From positions 8,663,461 to 8,727,460 of the forward strand of contig NZ_CP114039.1 in assembly GCF_026965535.1 (NCBI RefSeq): a DNA stretch of 64,000 nt. Direction: 5' to 3'. Position numbers and translations under genes: made by a program. The notes below the pieces were generated by a model that searched no databases, was not told where the DNA came from, and was given only the letters and a program-made list of their open reading frames with translations. Position 1 is the first letter of the stretch. Every line of letters starts with the position of its first letter. This document shows positions 27,675-36,511 of this stretch, one piece after another. The DNA is from Corallococcus sp. NCRR. GTDB taxonomy: Bacteria; Myxococcota; Myxococcia; Myxococcales; Myxococcaceae.

Positions 27675-27698
27675 GCCACCGCAGCCGGTGTTCCCCAC

Positions 27699-27730
27699 GG
27701 GGGCCCTTTCACGGGCCCCCTTTTCGTTTC
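27699..27730 (+). terminator. Rho-independent terminator
   Basis: GGGGGCCC, TTTCAC, GGGCCCCC, then TTTTCGTTTC: a perfect 8-bp GC stem with a T-rich tail, 25 bases after the zinc-ribbon gene stop. It just touches the end of the convergent Cys-rich gene. Confidence 0.85.
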
Positions 27731-28100
27731 AGATGAAGATGCCGGCGGAGGCGTCGTTGCGCGCCTCCTGGAGCTCCTGCGTGGCGGGGCGGCCGCGCAG
27801 CGCGTCCGTCACCTGGCGCGGCGCATGACGGCCCGAGCACTTGGAGCACTCGCACTTGCCGCGCTTGCAGGTGCAGTCCGCCTTGCTGCCGCAGGAGCAC
27901 TTCGCCGTCAGCAGCCGGTCCAGTTCCTCCAGCGGGCGCGGCGCGTCGTCCTGCTTCGCCTCCGGGGCCGGCGTCTGGGGCGTGGTGCCCTTGGACGCGG
28001 CGGCCTTCGCGTGGGCCTCGCAGGCCTGGGCGCTGGTGGGCAGGAGCCAGAGGCCTCCCAGCAGCAAACCCGCGGTCATCAACGTCGCGCTGCGTGCCAT
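27729..28100 (-). CDS. Exported Cys-rich, metallothionein-like small protein
   Basis: 123 residues from ATG 28100, with AAGGAGAG upstream. A Sec signal peptide (LMTAGLLLGGLWLLPTSAQA) is followed by an Ala/Pro-rich spacer and the dense motif KCSCGSKADCTCKRGKCECS continuing KC, seven Cys in 21 residues mostly as CxC. The remaining 30 residues are polar. CxC arrays of this kind bind soft metals in metallothioneins, so periplasmic or surface metal sequestration is plausible but inferred; disulfide cross-linking is another reading. Confidence 0.72.
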   Translation of the reverse strand: MARSATLMTAGLLLGGLWLLPTSAQACEAHAKAAASKGTTPQTPAPEAKQDDAPRPLEELDRLLTAKCSCGSKADCTCKRGKCECSKCSGRHAPRQVTDALRGRPATQELQEARNDASAGIFI

Positions 28101-28291
28101 GTCCGCTCTCCTTGGCGAAGGCCCGGGGAAGACTGGGGGGAGGCGCCCGCCGCTCCGGCCTATAGCGCAGGGCATTCCCCCTGCCAAGGCATTCGCACGC
28201 ACCTTTGCCTACCCGTCGACAGAGCCCACGGTGCCCACGGTGCGCTCGCCCGGCGCGGGGGCGCGCGCGTACAGTCCGCGCCCTCCTGCCC

Positions 28292-29866
28292 GTGACGAAC
28301 CGAACTGTCCGCATCGCCTTTGTCGCCGCGCTCGTCCTGGGGGCGCTCCCGCTCTGGGTGTCGCGCCTCCTGCCCATGGTGGACCTGCCGCAGCACCTGT
28401 ACCTCATCTCGGTGCTGCACCGGCTGGACGACCCGACGACGCTCTACCCCACGCTGTTCGCGGCGCGGCACGAGCTGACGCCGTACCTGGGCTACTATTA
28501 CCTCGTCAGCGCGCTCAACTGGCTGTTGCCGCTGGAGCTGGCCAACCGCGTCTTCCTCACCGCGTACGTGGTGGGGATGCCGCTGGGCATGGCCTTCCTG
28601 TTGCGGAGCCTGGGCCGGCCGTCATGGCCCGCGCTGCTCACGCTGCCGCTCGCGTACGGGGACAGCTTCGGCTGGGGCTTCATCAACTACCTGGCGGCCC
28701 TGCCGCTGACGCTCGTGTGCTGCGGCCTCTTCGTGCGGACGCTGACGGACGCGCCCCGCCGGACGCGCTGGGGCGTGGGGCTGGCGGTGTGCCTGGTGGC
28801 GGTGCTGCTCTTCCACGTGCAGGCCTTCGGGTTCCTGGCGTTCGGGCTGCCGTGGCTGCTCTTCACCACGCCGGTGCCGGAGGACGCGGCGGCGCAAGGC
28901 GTCGTGGCCCGGCTGCGGCCTCGCGTGCCGGCGCTCCTGGGCGTGGTGCCCGGCGTGACGCTCTTCCTGTCGTGGGTGGTGCTGCGCTTCGGCAACCCGC
29001 CGGACATCCAGCCGGGCGCGCCGTGGAAGGCGTGGGGGCCCACGTTCTCGCCGCAGAACCTGGCGTGGAAGGGCTTCGAGCAGAACCGCGCGGAGTTCTT
29101 CCAGGTGCTCGCCAATACGTTCCACGACGGCTCGGACCGCTGGCCGCTGTACGCCGTAAGCGCGGTGGCGGTGGCGGGCTGGGTGCTGGGGCTCGTGGGG
29201 CCGGGGACGCGCCGCGAGGGCATGGTGGCGCGCTGGAGGCTGCTGGGGCTGGGGCTGCTGGCCCTGGCGCTGTACTTCCTCCTGCCCTTCGACATCCGGG
29301 GCTACGTCTACTACCTCAACACGCGCTACGCGCACCTGGCTGCGGCGCTGCTGGTGGCGAGCATGCCGGCCGCGCGCGCGGAGTGGCGGCGGCCGTTGGG
29401 GCTCGCGGCGGCGGCGAGCGCGCTGCTGCTGGCCTTCGTGATGGGGCGCGGCTTCCAGCGCTTCTCCCAGGAGGCCCGGGAGCTGGAGGCGCTGGCCGAG
29501 CTGGCCGCGAACCGGCCGAGGGTGATGGGGCTGGTGTTCGACCCGCGCTCCAGCGTGGTGCGCTTCCCCGTCTTCATCCACGCCGCGGCGGTGGTGGCGC
29601 GTGAGCGCGGCGGGGTGCCCAACTTCACCTTCGCCACCACGCCCCACTCGCCGCTGCGCTACCGGGGGGAGGTGCCGCCCACCTTCCCCTCCGAGTGGCG
29701 GCCGCAGGAGATGGACTACGCGACGCAGGGCCGCTGGTACGACCACTTCCTGGTGCGCGGGGCGCATCCGTCGCGCGTCTTCGGCGCGCGGCTCCAGTCG
29801 GAACTGGTCATCGTGGGACAGAGCGGAGGGAGCTGGCTGGTGCGGCGGCGGCAGGGCGTGAAGTAG
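28292..29866 (+). CDS. Polytopic membrane protein, possible GT-C-type glycosyltransferase
   Basis: About 524 residues with some 10-12 hydrophobic segments, then a soluble C-terminal domain of about 110 residues. After the first span comes MVDLPQHLYLISVL; an acidic residue followed by P-x-H in the first external loop recalls the DxD-like catalytic loop of GT-C transferases. I cannot place it in a named family. The start is uncertain: GTG 28292 (TNRTVRIAFVAAL) begins just before helix 1; the frame is open to 28205. It is followed 11 bases later by the next gene. Confidence 0.65.
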   Translation: MTNRTVRIAFVAALVLGALPLWVSRLLPMVDLPQHLYLISVLHRLDDPTTLYPTLFAARHELTPYLGYYYLVSALNWLLPLELANRVFLTAYVVGMPLGMAFLLRSLGRPSWPALLTLPLAYGDSFGWGFINYLAALPLTLVCCGLFVRTLTDAPRRTRWGVGLAVCLVAVLLFHVQAFGFLAFGLPWLLFTTPVPEDAAAQGVVARLRPRVPALLGVVPGVTLFLSWVVLRFGNPPDIQPGAPWKAWGPTFSPQNLAWKGFEQNRAEFFQVLANTFHDGSDRWPLYAVSAVAVAGWVLGLVGPGTRREGMVARWRLLGLGLLALALYFLLPFDIRGYVYYLNTRYAHLAAALLVASMPAARAEWRRPLGLAAAASALLLAFVMGRGFQRFSQEARELEALAELAANRPRVMGLVFDPRSSVVRFPVFIHAAAVVARERGGVPNFTFATTPHSPLRYRGEVPPTFPSEWRPQEMDYATQGRWYDHFLVRGAHPSRVFGARLQSELVIVGQSGGSWLVRRRQGVK

Positions 29867-29877
29867 AAACCCGGCGC

Positions 29878-31062
29878 ATGAGCCCTGCCTCCACCGAGCC
29901 CCGTCCCCTGCTGGATGCGTTGCGCGCCGGCACACCCCTGCCCGCCTTCCCGGAGGCGGACGTCGCCCGGGCCCGGAGGCTCGCGGACGACGTGGGCGCC
30001 GCGACACCCGCGGCCGTGGAGGCCCTGCCCGAGGCCCTGGCGGGCGCGGTGCTGGAGGCCGCCGTGCTGGCGGGCCAGGTGGCGCTGCCGGAGGCCCTGT
30101 CCGCTTCGCCGGTGAAGCCGCTGGCCAAGGCCGCGAAGAAGGCGCTCTACCGGCTGCGCTCGCGCGGCGTCACCCCGGCGGAAGCGCCCAGGGAGGCGGC
30201 CCCGGCGCCGGCCCCGGAGACGCTGCCCACGCTGGTGACGGTGGTGTCGTCGGCGGGGCAGTACGGCCTGCTGCTCACGCGCGTGGTGCGCGGCGGCGTG
30301 GAGCTGCTCCAGGTCATCGCGTCGGATGAGCAGGGTGTGCTGGAGCTCACCCGCACCGAGCAGAGCCGGGGGGACATCCGCCGCATCCTCAAGCACGGGC
30401 TGAAGAACGGCTTCGGCATGGAGGTCTCCCGCGAGGAGGGAGCCCGGCTGCTCGCCGAGGCCGCGGCCCTCAACCTGCGCACCCGCACGCCCTTCCCGCC
30501 GGACCTGGAGGCCGCGCTGCGCCACCACGGGGTGCATCCCCAGGAACCCGAGCCCCTCCCCGCCCCCGAGCCCGACGACGTGCGCCGCGCCCTGGAGGGC
30601 GATCAGCTCCACGCGACGCCGGAGATGGCCGAGTGGATGCCGCCCGAGGAGCAGATGCAGAGCCTGATGGAGCAGGTGCAGGCGCTCGCTTCGAGCCCGC
30701 TGGCGTTGAGCGGGCCCCAGCGCCAGCAACAGGTGCGGCAGAAGGTGCTGGATGCGGCCAGGGCCTTCTTCACCCCGGAGGTGCGCCAGCGCTACGCGCG
30801 CCGCCTGTGGCGCATGGCGGCCTTCTTCGACGCGACCGCGCGGGCGCTCCAGGCGGACATCGCGAGGGGCGAGGCGCGGCGCCTCTTCCACGGGCTCGAC
30901 GAGCCCTTCTCGCTCTTCGCGGAGACGCTCTTCGCCAAGGTCGTGGTCCTGGCCGCGGCGGGTGCCCAGGCCCAGGCGGCGCAGGGCGCCCCGGCCCCCG
31001 AGGCGCCTCCCGCCGCCCCCACGGGCGAGCGGCGCAGCCCCGGCGGCCTCATCCTGCCCTGA
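29878..31062 (+). CDS. Hypothetical helical protein
   Basis: 394 residues from ATG 29878. The N-terminal 100 residues are Ala/Leu/Pro-rich, ending in KPLAKAAKKALYRLRSRGV. A mixed alpha/beta segment at about 110-200 (TLVTVVSSAGQYGLLLTRVV; LTRTEQSRGDIRRIL) is the most conserved-looking part. The C-terminal 190 residues are helical (ARAFFTPEVRQRYARRLWRM) and end in a Pro/Ala tail. I do not recognise the family. It is probably translated with the membrane protein upstream. Confidence 0.65.
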   Translation: MSPASTEPRPLLDALRAGTPLPAFPEADVARARRLADDVGAATPAAVEALPEALAGAVLEAAVLAGQVALPEALSASPVKPLAKAAKKALYRLRSRGVTPAEAPREAAPAPAPETLPTLVTVVSSAGQYGLLLTRVVRGGVELLQVIASDEQGVLELTRTEQSRGDIRRILKHGLKNGFGMEVSREEGARLLAEAAALNLRTRTPFPPDLEAALRHHGVHPQEPEPLPAPEPDDVRRALEGDQLHATPEMAEWMPPEEQMQSLMEQVQALASSPLALSGPQRQQQVRQKVLDAARAFFTPEVRQRYARRLWRMAAFFDATARALQADIARGEARRLFHGLDEPFSLFAETLFAKVVVLAAAGAQAQAAQGAPAPEAPPAAPTGERRSPGGLILP

Positions 31063-31085
31063 CAACGCTTTCGGGGCCGGCGGGA

Positions 31086-31130
31086 GGGCCCGCGTCCCGG
31101 ACGCCTCGAAGGCGCCCCGGGAGCGGGCCC
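31086..31130. terminator. Long stem-loop between convergent genes
   Basis: GGGCCCGC at 31086 pairs with GCGGGCCC at 31123; inside it TCCCGG pairs with CCGGGA, and GCC with GGC around a TCGAA loop. About 18 base pairs form in total. It lies in the 75-base gap between convergent genes and likely ends transcription from both sides, although no clear T-run is seen. Confidence 0.6.
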
Positions 31131-31137
31131 GCTTGCG

Positions 31138-31977
31138 TCAGAGCTGCTCCGTGCGGGCGCACAGGAGCAGGTCCAGGTTCTCCCGCTCCCAGGCGAGCGC
31201 CCGCTGGTAGTCGTGGAAGCGCTTCTCGTGCTCCATCAACTCCGGCGGGTGGATGCAGCGCCGGCCGTCCTCGCCCCGGCGGGCGCGGTAGACGTGGTGC
31301 AGCATCTCGTGGAAGACGATCCACTCCACGAAGTACCGGGGCACCAGCGGCTGATCCAACGCCGGGTGGATGCGGATGACCTTCGAGTCCGCCGAGTACG
31401 AGCCCATCTTGATGCTCTTGCGAGGCCCCTTCACCCGGGGCGCCGGCCCGTAGGTGATGGCCGCGTCGATGCGGCTCTGGAAGTAGCGCTCGTTGAGCCG
31501 CTCATAGATGCGGCCGAGGTCGTGGTAGCGCCCCACCGGGGACAGCCGCAGCCGCTTGCGCATCTGCGCCGGGGACAGCCGGCGGATGAAGATGCGGTTG
31601 CGCTCGATGTAGCGGTCCAGGAGCGCGCTGGCGTCCGGGTCCCCCTTGCGCACGAAGCTCGCGAGCGCCTGGAGCACGTCGTCCGGCGCCGCCAGGAACA
31701 TGTGGTGCAGCCGCAGCCGCCACAGCGCCCGCTGGCGTTGGAACGTCAGCATCGTGTGGGTGTTGTCGTGGATCTCCACCGCCACCTTCCCCCGCAGCCG
31801 CGTGCGCAGCCGGCGCTCCAATACGCGCCGCCACACCTTCACCAGTCGGTTGGGCTCTGGGGCGACCGGGAGCTGCCGGGCCACCCTCCCCGCGGGGTAG
31901 GTCCTCTGTCGGTTGATGTTCTTCTGCTTCTTCGCGCGAGCCATAGAGGGGCCGGAGTCTACGGACCCCTCTGACAT
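31138..31977 (-). CDS. SprT-like zinc metallopeptidase domain protein
   Basis: 279 residues. The C-terminal half carries HEMLHH in WIVFHEMLHHVYR, a HExxH zinc site, with a downstream HEKRFHDYQRAL that could supply the third ligand; this arrangement is the SprT-like/WSS1 fold. The N-terminal 130 residues are very basic and may bind nucleic acid. SprT-like proteases act on DNA-protein crosslinks in eukaryotes; the role of bacterial members is not settled. ATG 31977 is used; ATG 31944 is possible, but a hairpin (31945-31972) would then cover its ribosome-binding site. Confidence 0.75.
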   Translation of the reverse strand: MSEGSVDSGPSMARAKKQKNINRQRTYPAGRVARQLPVAPEPNRLVKVWRRVLERRLRTRLRGKVAVEIHDNTHTMLTFQRQRALWRLRLHHMFLAAPDDVLQALASFVRKGDPDASALLDRYIERNRIFIRRLSPAQMRKRLRLSPVGRYHDLGRIYERLNERYFQSRIDAAITYGPAPRVKGPRKSIKMGSYSADSKVIRIHPALDQPLVPRYFVEWIVFHEMLHHVYRARRGEDGRRCIHPPELMEHEKRFHDYQRALAWERENLDLLLCARTEQL

Positions 31978-32102
31978 GTGTAAACGCGCCCGCTTGGTGG
32001 AAAGCCAAGGAATTCCAACGACTTAAGGGCACTCAAGCTTACCCGGTCCTACGTGTCCTCCGGGGGGTGCGGATGCCGCATACGCGTAAGTCGCCGTGCC
32101 AA

Positions 32103-35100
32103 TTAGCGCCGCCTGCGGCATGGGACCCGGAGCGTCTGGAGTTCCCCGGTTACAGGTCGGACGTTGTAGGTCTCGATACCCCGAGGTGCACGCTTTCCCG
32201 GGCAGGTGTACTGGACGCGAAGCGGGCCGGGAGCCAGGGCGACGACCTGGTTGATGGGCAGCTTTCCGCCCCCCGGCCGGCCGAGCACGGTGCGCACCGG
32301 GGCCTCGAAGCGGACCTCCACGGTGGCGGGGGGTGGGGGCTCGGTGGGGACCGCCGTCTCCACGGAAGGCGGGGTCGCGGCTTCGGTGCCCGCCGCGGCC
32401 ACCGCGACTCCCGCGTCCGGCGGGCTCGCGGCGGTGTCCGCGAGGGCGGGTTCAACGGGCTGCTGCCGCGCGGTGGGGTCCGCGAGGGCGGGTTCAGCGG
32501 GCTTCGTCGGCGCGGCTTCGGCCGCGACAGCAGCGGGTGGCGTGGGCGCCTTCACGGGAGCCGTTCCCTGGGGACCGGGCCGCGCCGGGCCTCCCGCCGG
32601 AGACCCCTTCATGGGCGCGGGCGGCGCCTGCGCTTCCGGACTGAAGAGGCCCATCATCCACGCGAGCCCCAGGCCGAGCACGGCCACGAGCACCACGCCC
32701 GCCACCACCAGGATGGCTCGCGAGCGCTGGGGCGACCGGGAGGCGTCGAGCGTGTCGGGCCCCGCGTCGTCGTGGTTCTCGTCCTCGTCGACGGGCGCGC
32801 GCACGGCCCGCCGGGGCGGTGGCCTTCGCGGCGCCTGGAACCCGATGGTGGACTCGTCGTCGTCCGGGTCTCCGGTCGTGACGGGCGTCGGGTCCGTGAG
32901 GCTCACCCCGGAGGGTCCCGGGTCGGTGTTGAAGCGTTCGTCGTCCTCGGGTGAAGGACGCGGCGGCGGCCGGATGTTGCGAGCCCCCGGGTTTCCGGAC
33001 GGCGCGGAGCGGTTCGCATCGCTGGACGCCGAGGCGCCCCGTCGCGGGCCCGGAGGCTGCGACACACGTCCGTCGTCGCCCATGCGCCGGGGGCCCGAGG
33101 ACAAAGGCTCGGACCGGCCGTCGTCGCCCATGCGGCGAGCACCAGAGGACAGTGGATCAGACCGGCCATCGTCGCCCATGCGGCGAGGGCCCGAGGACAA
33201 AGGCTCGGACCGGCCATCATCGCCCATGCGCCGGGGGCCCGAGGACAAAGGCTCGGACCGGCCATCGTCGCCCATGCGCCGGGGGCCAGACGACAGCGGC
33301 TCGGAGCGGCCGTCGTTGGCGGACGCCATGCCCGAGCGGCGCGGGCCAGGGGGCGGCGTCGCGGCGCGCCCCTCCGGCGAGCGGCGCGCCGTGGGCGCGA
33401 ACGGATCATCCCCGGCACCCGTCCCACGAGGCATGGCCACGCCAGAAGACGGACGCCTCGAACGGTCTCCCCCGCCCCGCTCTCCCGAGCCGGAGCGCGC
33501 GGTGGCCTCCGAAGGGCCGCGCCGCGCGGGTGCGGGCGTGGGCGCGACGGGCCGGGGACGGCGCGCGCGCAGCGGCACGGTGGAGTCGCCCTCGTCGTCC
33601 TCCTCCTGCGCCTCCTCCTCGTCCCAGGCCTCCGCCTCGAACACGGGCTCCAGGTGGCGGCGCGGAGAGGGAGCGCCGGGCATCGTCCCGACCGCGGTGG
33701 ACTCGCCGTCATCGTCGTCGTCGTGGCCCGAGGGCAGGTCGCGCGGCCGCGCCATCTGCGTCTCCGGCTCCCCCTCTTCCGCGTCCCAGGCGCGCAGCGC
33801 CGCGGATTCCGCGGTGGGCCTGCGCGCGGGAGGCCGGGACACCAGCCCCACGGGCGTCAGCGCCGAGGGCCCCCGGGGTGGCGACGCCGTCCCGCCCAGC
33901 GGCAGCGTGCGCGCGCCCGTGTCCTCGTCGAGCGGAGACGTGCGCGACGACGTGTCCTCCACATCCGACAGGGGCAGCGTGCGCGCGGCGGTGTCCTCCG
34001 CGTCGGCCAGGGGCAGCGTGCGCGCGGCGGTGTCCTCCGGCAAATCCGGCACCGGAGGCGGCAGCGGCGTGCGCAGGGACGGCAGCGGCAGGGTGGCCTC
34101 GTGCCGGCCCGCGCGCTTCGCCGGGGGGATGTGGAGCACCGTGCGCTCCTCCTTCGCCCCCAGCAGCCGCGCGATGTACCCCACCACGTCCAGGCTCTGC
34201 TTGAGCACGCCGGACGCGAGGAACGCCTGCAGGTCGCGCGAACTTCGGAAGCACGCTGGTAACGCTGGGTGCGGTCCTTCACCAGGCACCGCATCACGAT
34301 GCGCGACAGCGCCTCCGGGTAGTCCGGGCGCACCAGGTGCGGCGGCGGCGGCTCCTCGTAGCGGATGGCGTAGAGGATGCCTTCCGTGGTGGGGCGGTGG
34401 AAGGGCTGCTTGCCGGTGGTGATTTCGTAGAGCATCACCCCCAGCGCGTAGATGTCCGCCCGGTGGTCCAACCGCTCCTGGAGAATCTGCTCGGGGGAGA
34501 GGTAGAGGAACTTCCCCTTGATGACGCCCGGCTTGCTGCGCTCCATGAACGCGCCGGCCTTGGCGATGCCGAAGTCGACGAGCTTCACGCGCCCGTCGTA
34601 GGAGATCATCACGTTCTGCGGAGAGACATCCCGGTGGATCAGCTCCAGCGGGCGCCCATCCACGCCGCGGCTGAAGTGCGCGTGGTCCAGGCCCGCGGCG
34701 ATGGCCGCGCAGATCTTCGCCGCGACGCCGTACGGCATGGACGCGCCGAACTTGAACTCCTCCGCGAGCACGCGGCGCAGGTCCACGCCCTCCACGTACT
34801 CCATGCAGATGAAGATGTTGTCGCCCTCGATCCCCAGCTCGTGCACCTGCACGATGTTGGGGTGATGGAGCTGGGCGGCGATGCGCGCCTCGTCCAGGAA
34901 CATCTGGACGAACTCCGGCTCCTCGGAGAGGTACGGGAGGATCCGCTTGATGACCACCAGCGTCGGGTCCGGCGGCTTGTGCGCCAGGAAAAGCTCCGCC
35001 ATCCCACCCAGCGCGAGGCGCTTGATGAGCAGGTATCTGCCGAACGGGGTGGCCGTCTGGGGCGAGCTCAAGGACTTGGAAGGTGCGGGCCGCGGGTGGA

Positions 35101-35131
35101 ACTTTGAAGCGTGTCCGGAGCCTACCTGCAT
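32103..35131 (-). CDS. Membrane-anchored Ser/Thr protein kinase, apparent one-base frameshift
   Basis: Residues 30-290 are a Hanks-type kinase: Gly loop LALGGMAELFLAHK, Lys in VVIKRIL, catalytic LIHRDVSPQNVMIS, DFGIAKA, and YLSPEQ. Near 34237 the frame breaks: the kinase frame ends RASEV and then loses similarity, while the -1 frame continues RDLQAFLASGVLKQSLDVVG, the natural end of the kinase C-lobe. From there about 710 residues follow: a disordered, charged linker with two repeat tracts, one membrane span (about 32640-32720) and a PEGA-like C-terminal segment ending at 32103. Joined, it is a roughly 1010-residue receptor kinase. The start ATG 35131 is chosen near the kinase domain. Confidence 0.82.
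33070..33309. repeat. Five tandem 48-base units in kinase linker
   Basis: Units start at 33070, 33118, 33166, 33214 and 33262. Each encodes 16 residues on the minus strand, consensus DDGRSEPLSSGPRRMG. Unit 2 is the most divergent (SDPLSSGARRMG). The preserved frame and high identity suggest recent expansion by slippage or recombination. Confidence 0.9.
33897..34041. repeat. Degenerate tandem repeat EDTAARTLPL in kinase linker
   Basis: Four units of about 12-13 residues on the minus strand (EDTAARTLPLADA, EDTAARTLPLSDV, EDTSSRTSPL, DEDTGARTLPLGG). The Thr-containing core recurs next to the kinase domain, so it could be an autophosphorylation or FHA-docking site; this is inference. Confidence 0.8.
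34233..34243 (-). other. Frameshift site in Ser/Thr kinase gene
   Basis: On the minus strand the sequence GAAGTTCGCGCGACCTG lacks one base relative to the expected Glu-Val-Arg-Arg-Asp-Leu reading. The alternating CG run is a likely place for a sequencing or replication slip. It may be an assembly error, a real mutation, or, less likely, recoding. Confidence 0.75.
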
Positions 35132-35229
35132 TCCCGCCCCGGGGGGAGCCGTCCGACCCGCCCGGCGCGGGACTCTAGGCAGGCCCGGCCGGGCACGCGA
35201 ACTTTCGGGCCCCGGCCCCTGAAACACGA

Positions 35230-35263
35230 CCGCCCCCCAGGGCACGCGGGCCCTGGGAGGCGG
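35230..35263 (-). terminator. Stem-loop downstream of lipoprotein gene
   Basis: CCGCCCCCCAGGGC pairs with GCCCTGGGAGGCGG at 13 of 14 positions around a 6-base loop, 31 bases past the stop of the 35294-36352 gene. On the minus strand it is followed by TCGTGTTTC, a short T-rich stretch. Confidence 0.65.
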
Positions 35264-35293
35264 ACTTGGGAAAGCGTCAGGCGGAAAGGCGGA

Positions 35294-36352
35294 TTACTGC
35301 GGGGCCGCCACTTCGCCCGGCAGGTCTTCGCAGCCCTGCGGGATGAGGGTGTAGGTGTAGCGCTGGTCGGTGCCCGGCACGCCGCTGTCCCGGTCATTGT
35401 CGCCGCAACCGGTGATGTCGGAGCTGCCGTTGGTGCAGCCCGCGAACGTGTAGGTGTCCCAGACGCCGCTGATGCCGTTGGGGAAGGTCACCGCGCCGCC
35501 ATCCAGGGCCGCCTTCTGGAAGTCGCAGCCCTCGAACGTGCCGCCGTCGCTGAAGGTCCGGGAGCGGGTCTTGTCGTGGTAGACGAGGATGCCGCCGGTG
35601 ACCTCGAAGCCGTAGAAGAGGGTGCCCGCGTCTTCCTTGTCCAGGCGCTGGAGCTGGGAGGGCTGCGGGTTGGTCAGCGTGAGCGGACCGGCCAGGTGCA
35701 CGCGCGTGCCCACGTAGGGCGCGGTGGCCTGGGCCGCCGCGAGCGACGCCTGCAGCTGCTCCGCCGTCACCTCGTTGGCCGCCGGCCGGGCGTCGATGCC
35801 CGCGTCGGACTTCACGGTGATGTTGAGCTTCTGGTTGTTGCGGTAGTCGTTCGCCAGGTGGTGACGGCGGCCGCTAAACGGCTGGTAGTTCGGCTCGGTG
35901 CCGAAGAAGCCCTCGACGTCGATGGTGTTGCCCGGCTGCGGACGGTAGGTGTCCGGCACGTCGTCATAGAACTTGGTGATGTAGAGGCCCTCCGTCGGAG
36001 CGGCCGGATCCGTCACCCAGAAGAACGAGCGCCACTGCTTGCCGTCGTTGCCCAGCTTCTCGTAGTCCACGTCGGTGACGACCACGTTGCGCAGCGTCGC
36101 CTTGGTGCCGAACGACAGCTTGCGCGTCGCGGCGATCTGGTTGGCCGTGCCGGCGTCGCCGGTGCCCGCGTCAGAGCCCGCGTCGGTGTTCGTGCCCGCG
36201 TCAGAGCCAGCGTCGGTGCTGCAGACGCCCGTGCAGCCGGCGTCGGGGGTGGGAGTGGGGTTGTCGTCGTCACGACCGCCACAGCCGGCCGCTGTGGCCA
36301 TCGCCGCGGCAGCCAGGAGGGCCGCGGCGCCCAGCTTCGTGCGCAGTTCCAT
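35294..36352 (-). CDS. Lipoprotein of unknown function with DAG-rich linker
   Basis: 352 residues. A lipoprotein signal (LLAAAAMATAAGC) is followed by a low-complexity Asp-Ala-Gly linker (STDAGSDAGTNTDAGSDAGT), a hallmark of myxobacterial surface lipoproteins. The folded part (about 75-345) is beta-rich with two Cys pairs near the C terminus (FEGCDFQ, TFAGCTNGSS, ITGCGDND, PQGCEDLP). Segments such as TRVHLAGPLTLTNPQPSQLQ and GNTIDVEGFFGTEP resemble OB-fold-like strands, but I do not recognise a named family. It is transcribed divergently from the GDPD gene. Confidence 0.72.
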   Translation of the reverse strand: MELRTKLGAAALLAAAAMATAAGCGGRDDDNPTPTPDAGCTGVCSTDAGSDAGTNTDAGSDAGTGDAGTANQIAATRKLSFGTKATLRNVVVTDVDYEKLGNDGKQWRSFFWVTDPAAPTEGLYITKFYDDVPDTYRPQPGNTIDVEGFFGTEPNYQPFSGRRHHLANDYRNNQKLNITVKSDAGIDARPAANEVTAEQLQASLAAAQATAPYVGTRVHLAGPLTLTNPQPSQLQRLDKEDAGTLFYGFEVTGGILVYHDKTRSRTFSDGGTFEGCDFQKAALDGGAVTFPNGISGVWDTYTFAGCTNGSSDITGCGDNDRDSGVPGTDQRYTYTLIPQGCEDLPGEVAAPQ

Positions 36353-36511
36353 TTGAAATTCTCCGGGGGGTGAAGGGCGCCGAGGTGGTTGAAGTCCGAC
36401 GCCGGTCGGGCTGAGGATTCAGGCCCTTATACCGGTGGCTGACTGGGGCCGGCAAGGAACGGACCGAAGCCCTGTCCGTGACATCGTCGTCAATTCAGGA
36501 ATAGGTGGATC

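Noticed and set aside
33070..33309. Tandem 48-base repeats considered as a CRISPR array
   Set aside because: The units are contiguous with no unique spacers and keep a reading frame.
34233..34243. Programmed -1 frameshifting in the kinase gene
   Set aside because: No X-XXY-YYZ slippery heptamer or clear downstream pseudoknot is visible; an indel or sequencing error is simpler.
32206..34422. 738-codon plus-strand open frame with SSPMRRGPE repeats
   Set aside because: Shadow of the 48-base repeats in the kinase linker on the other strand.
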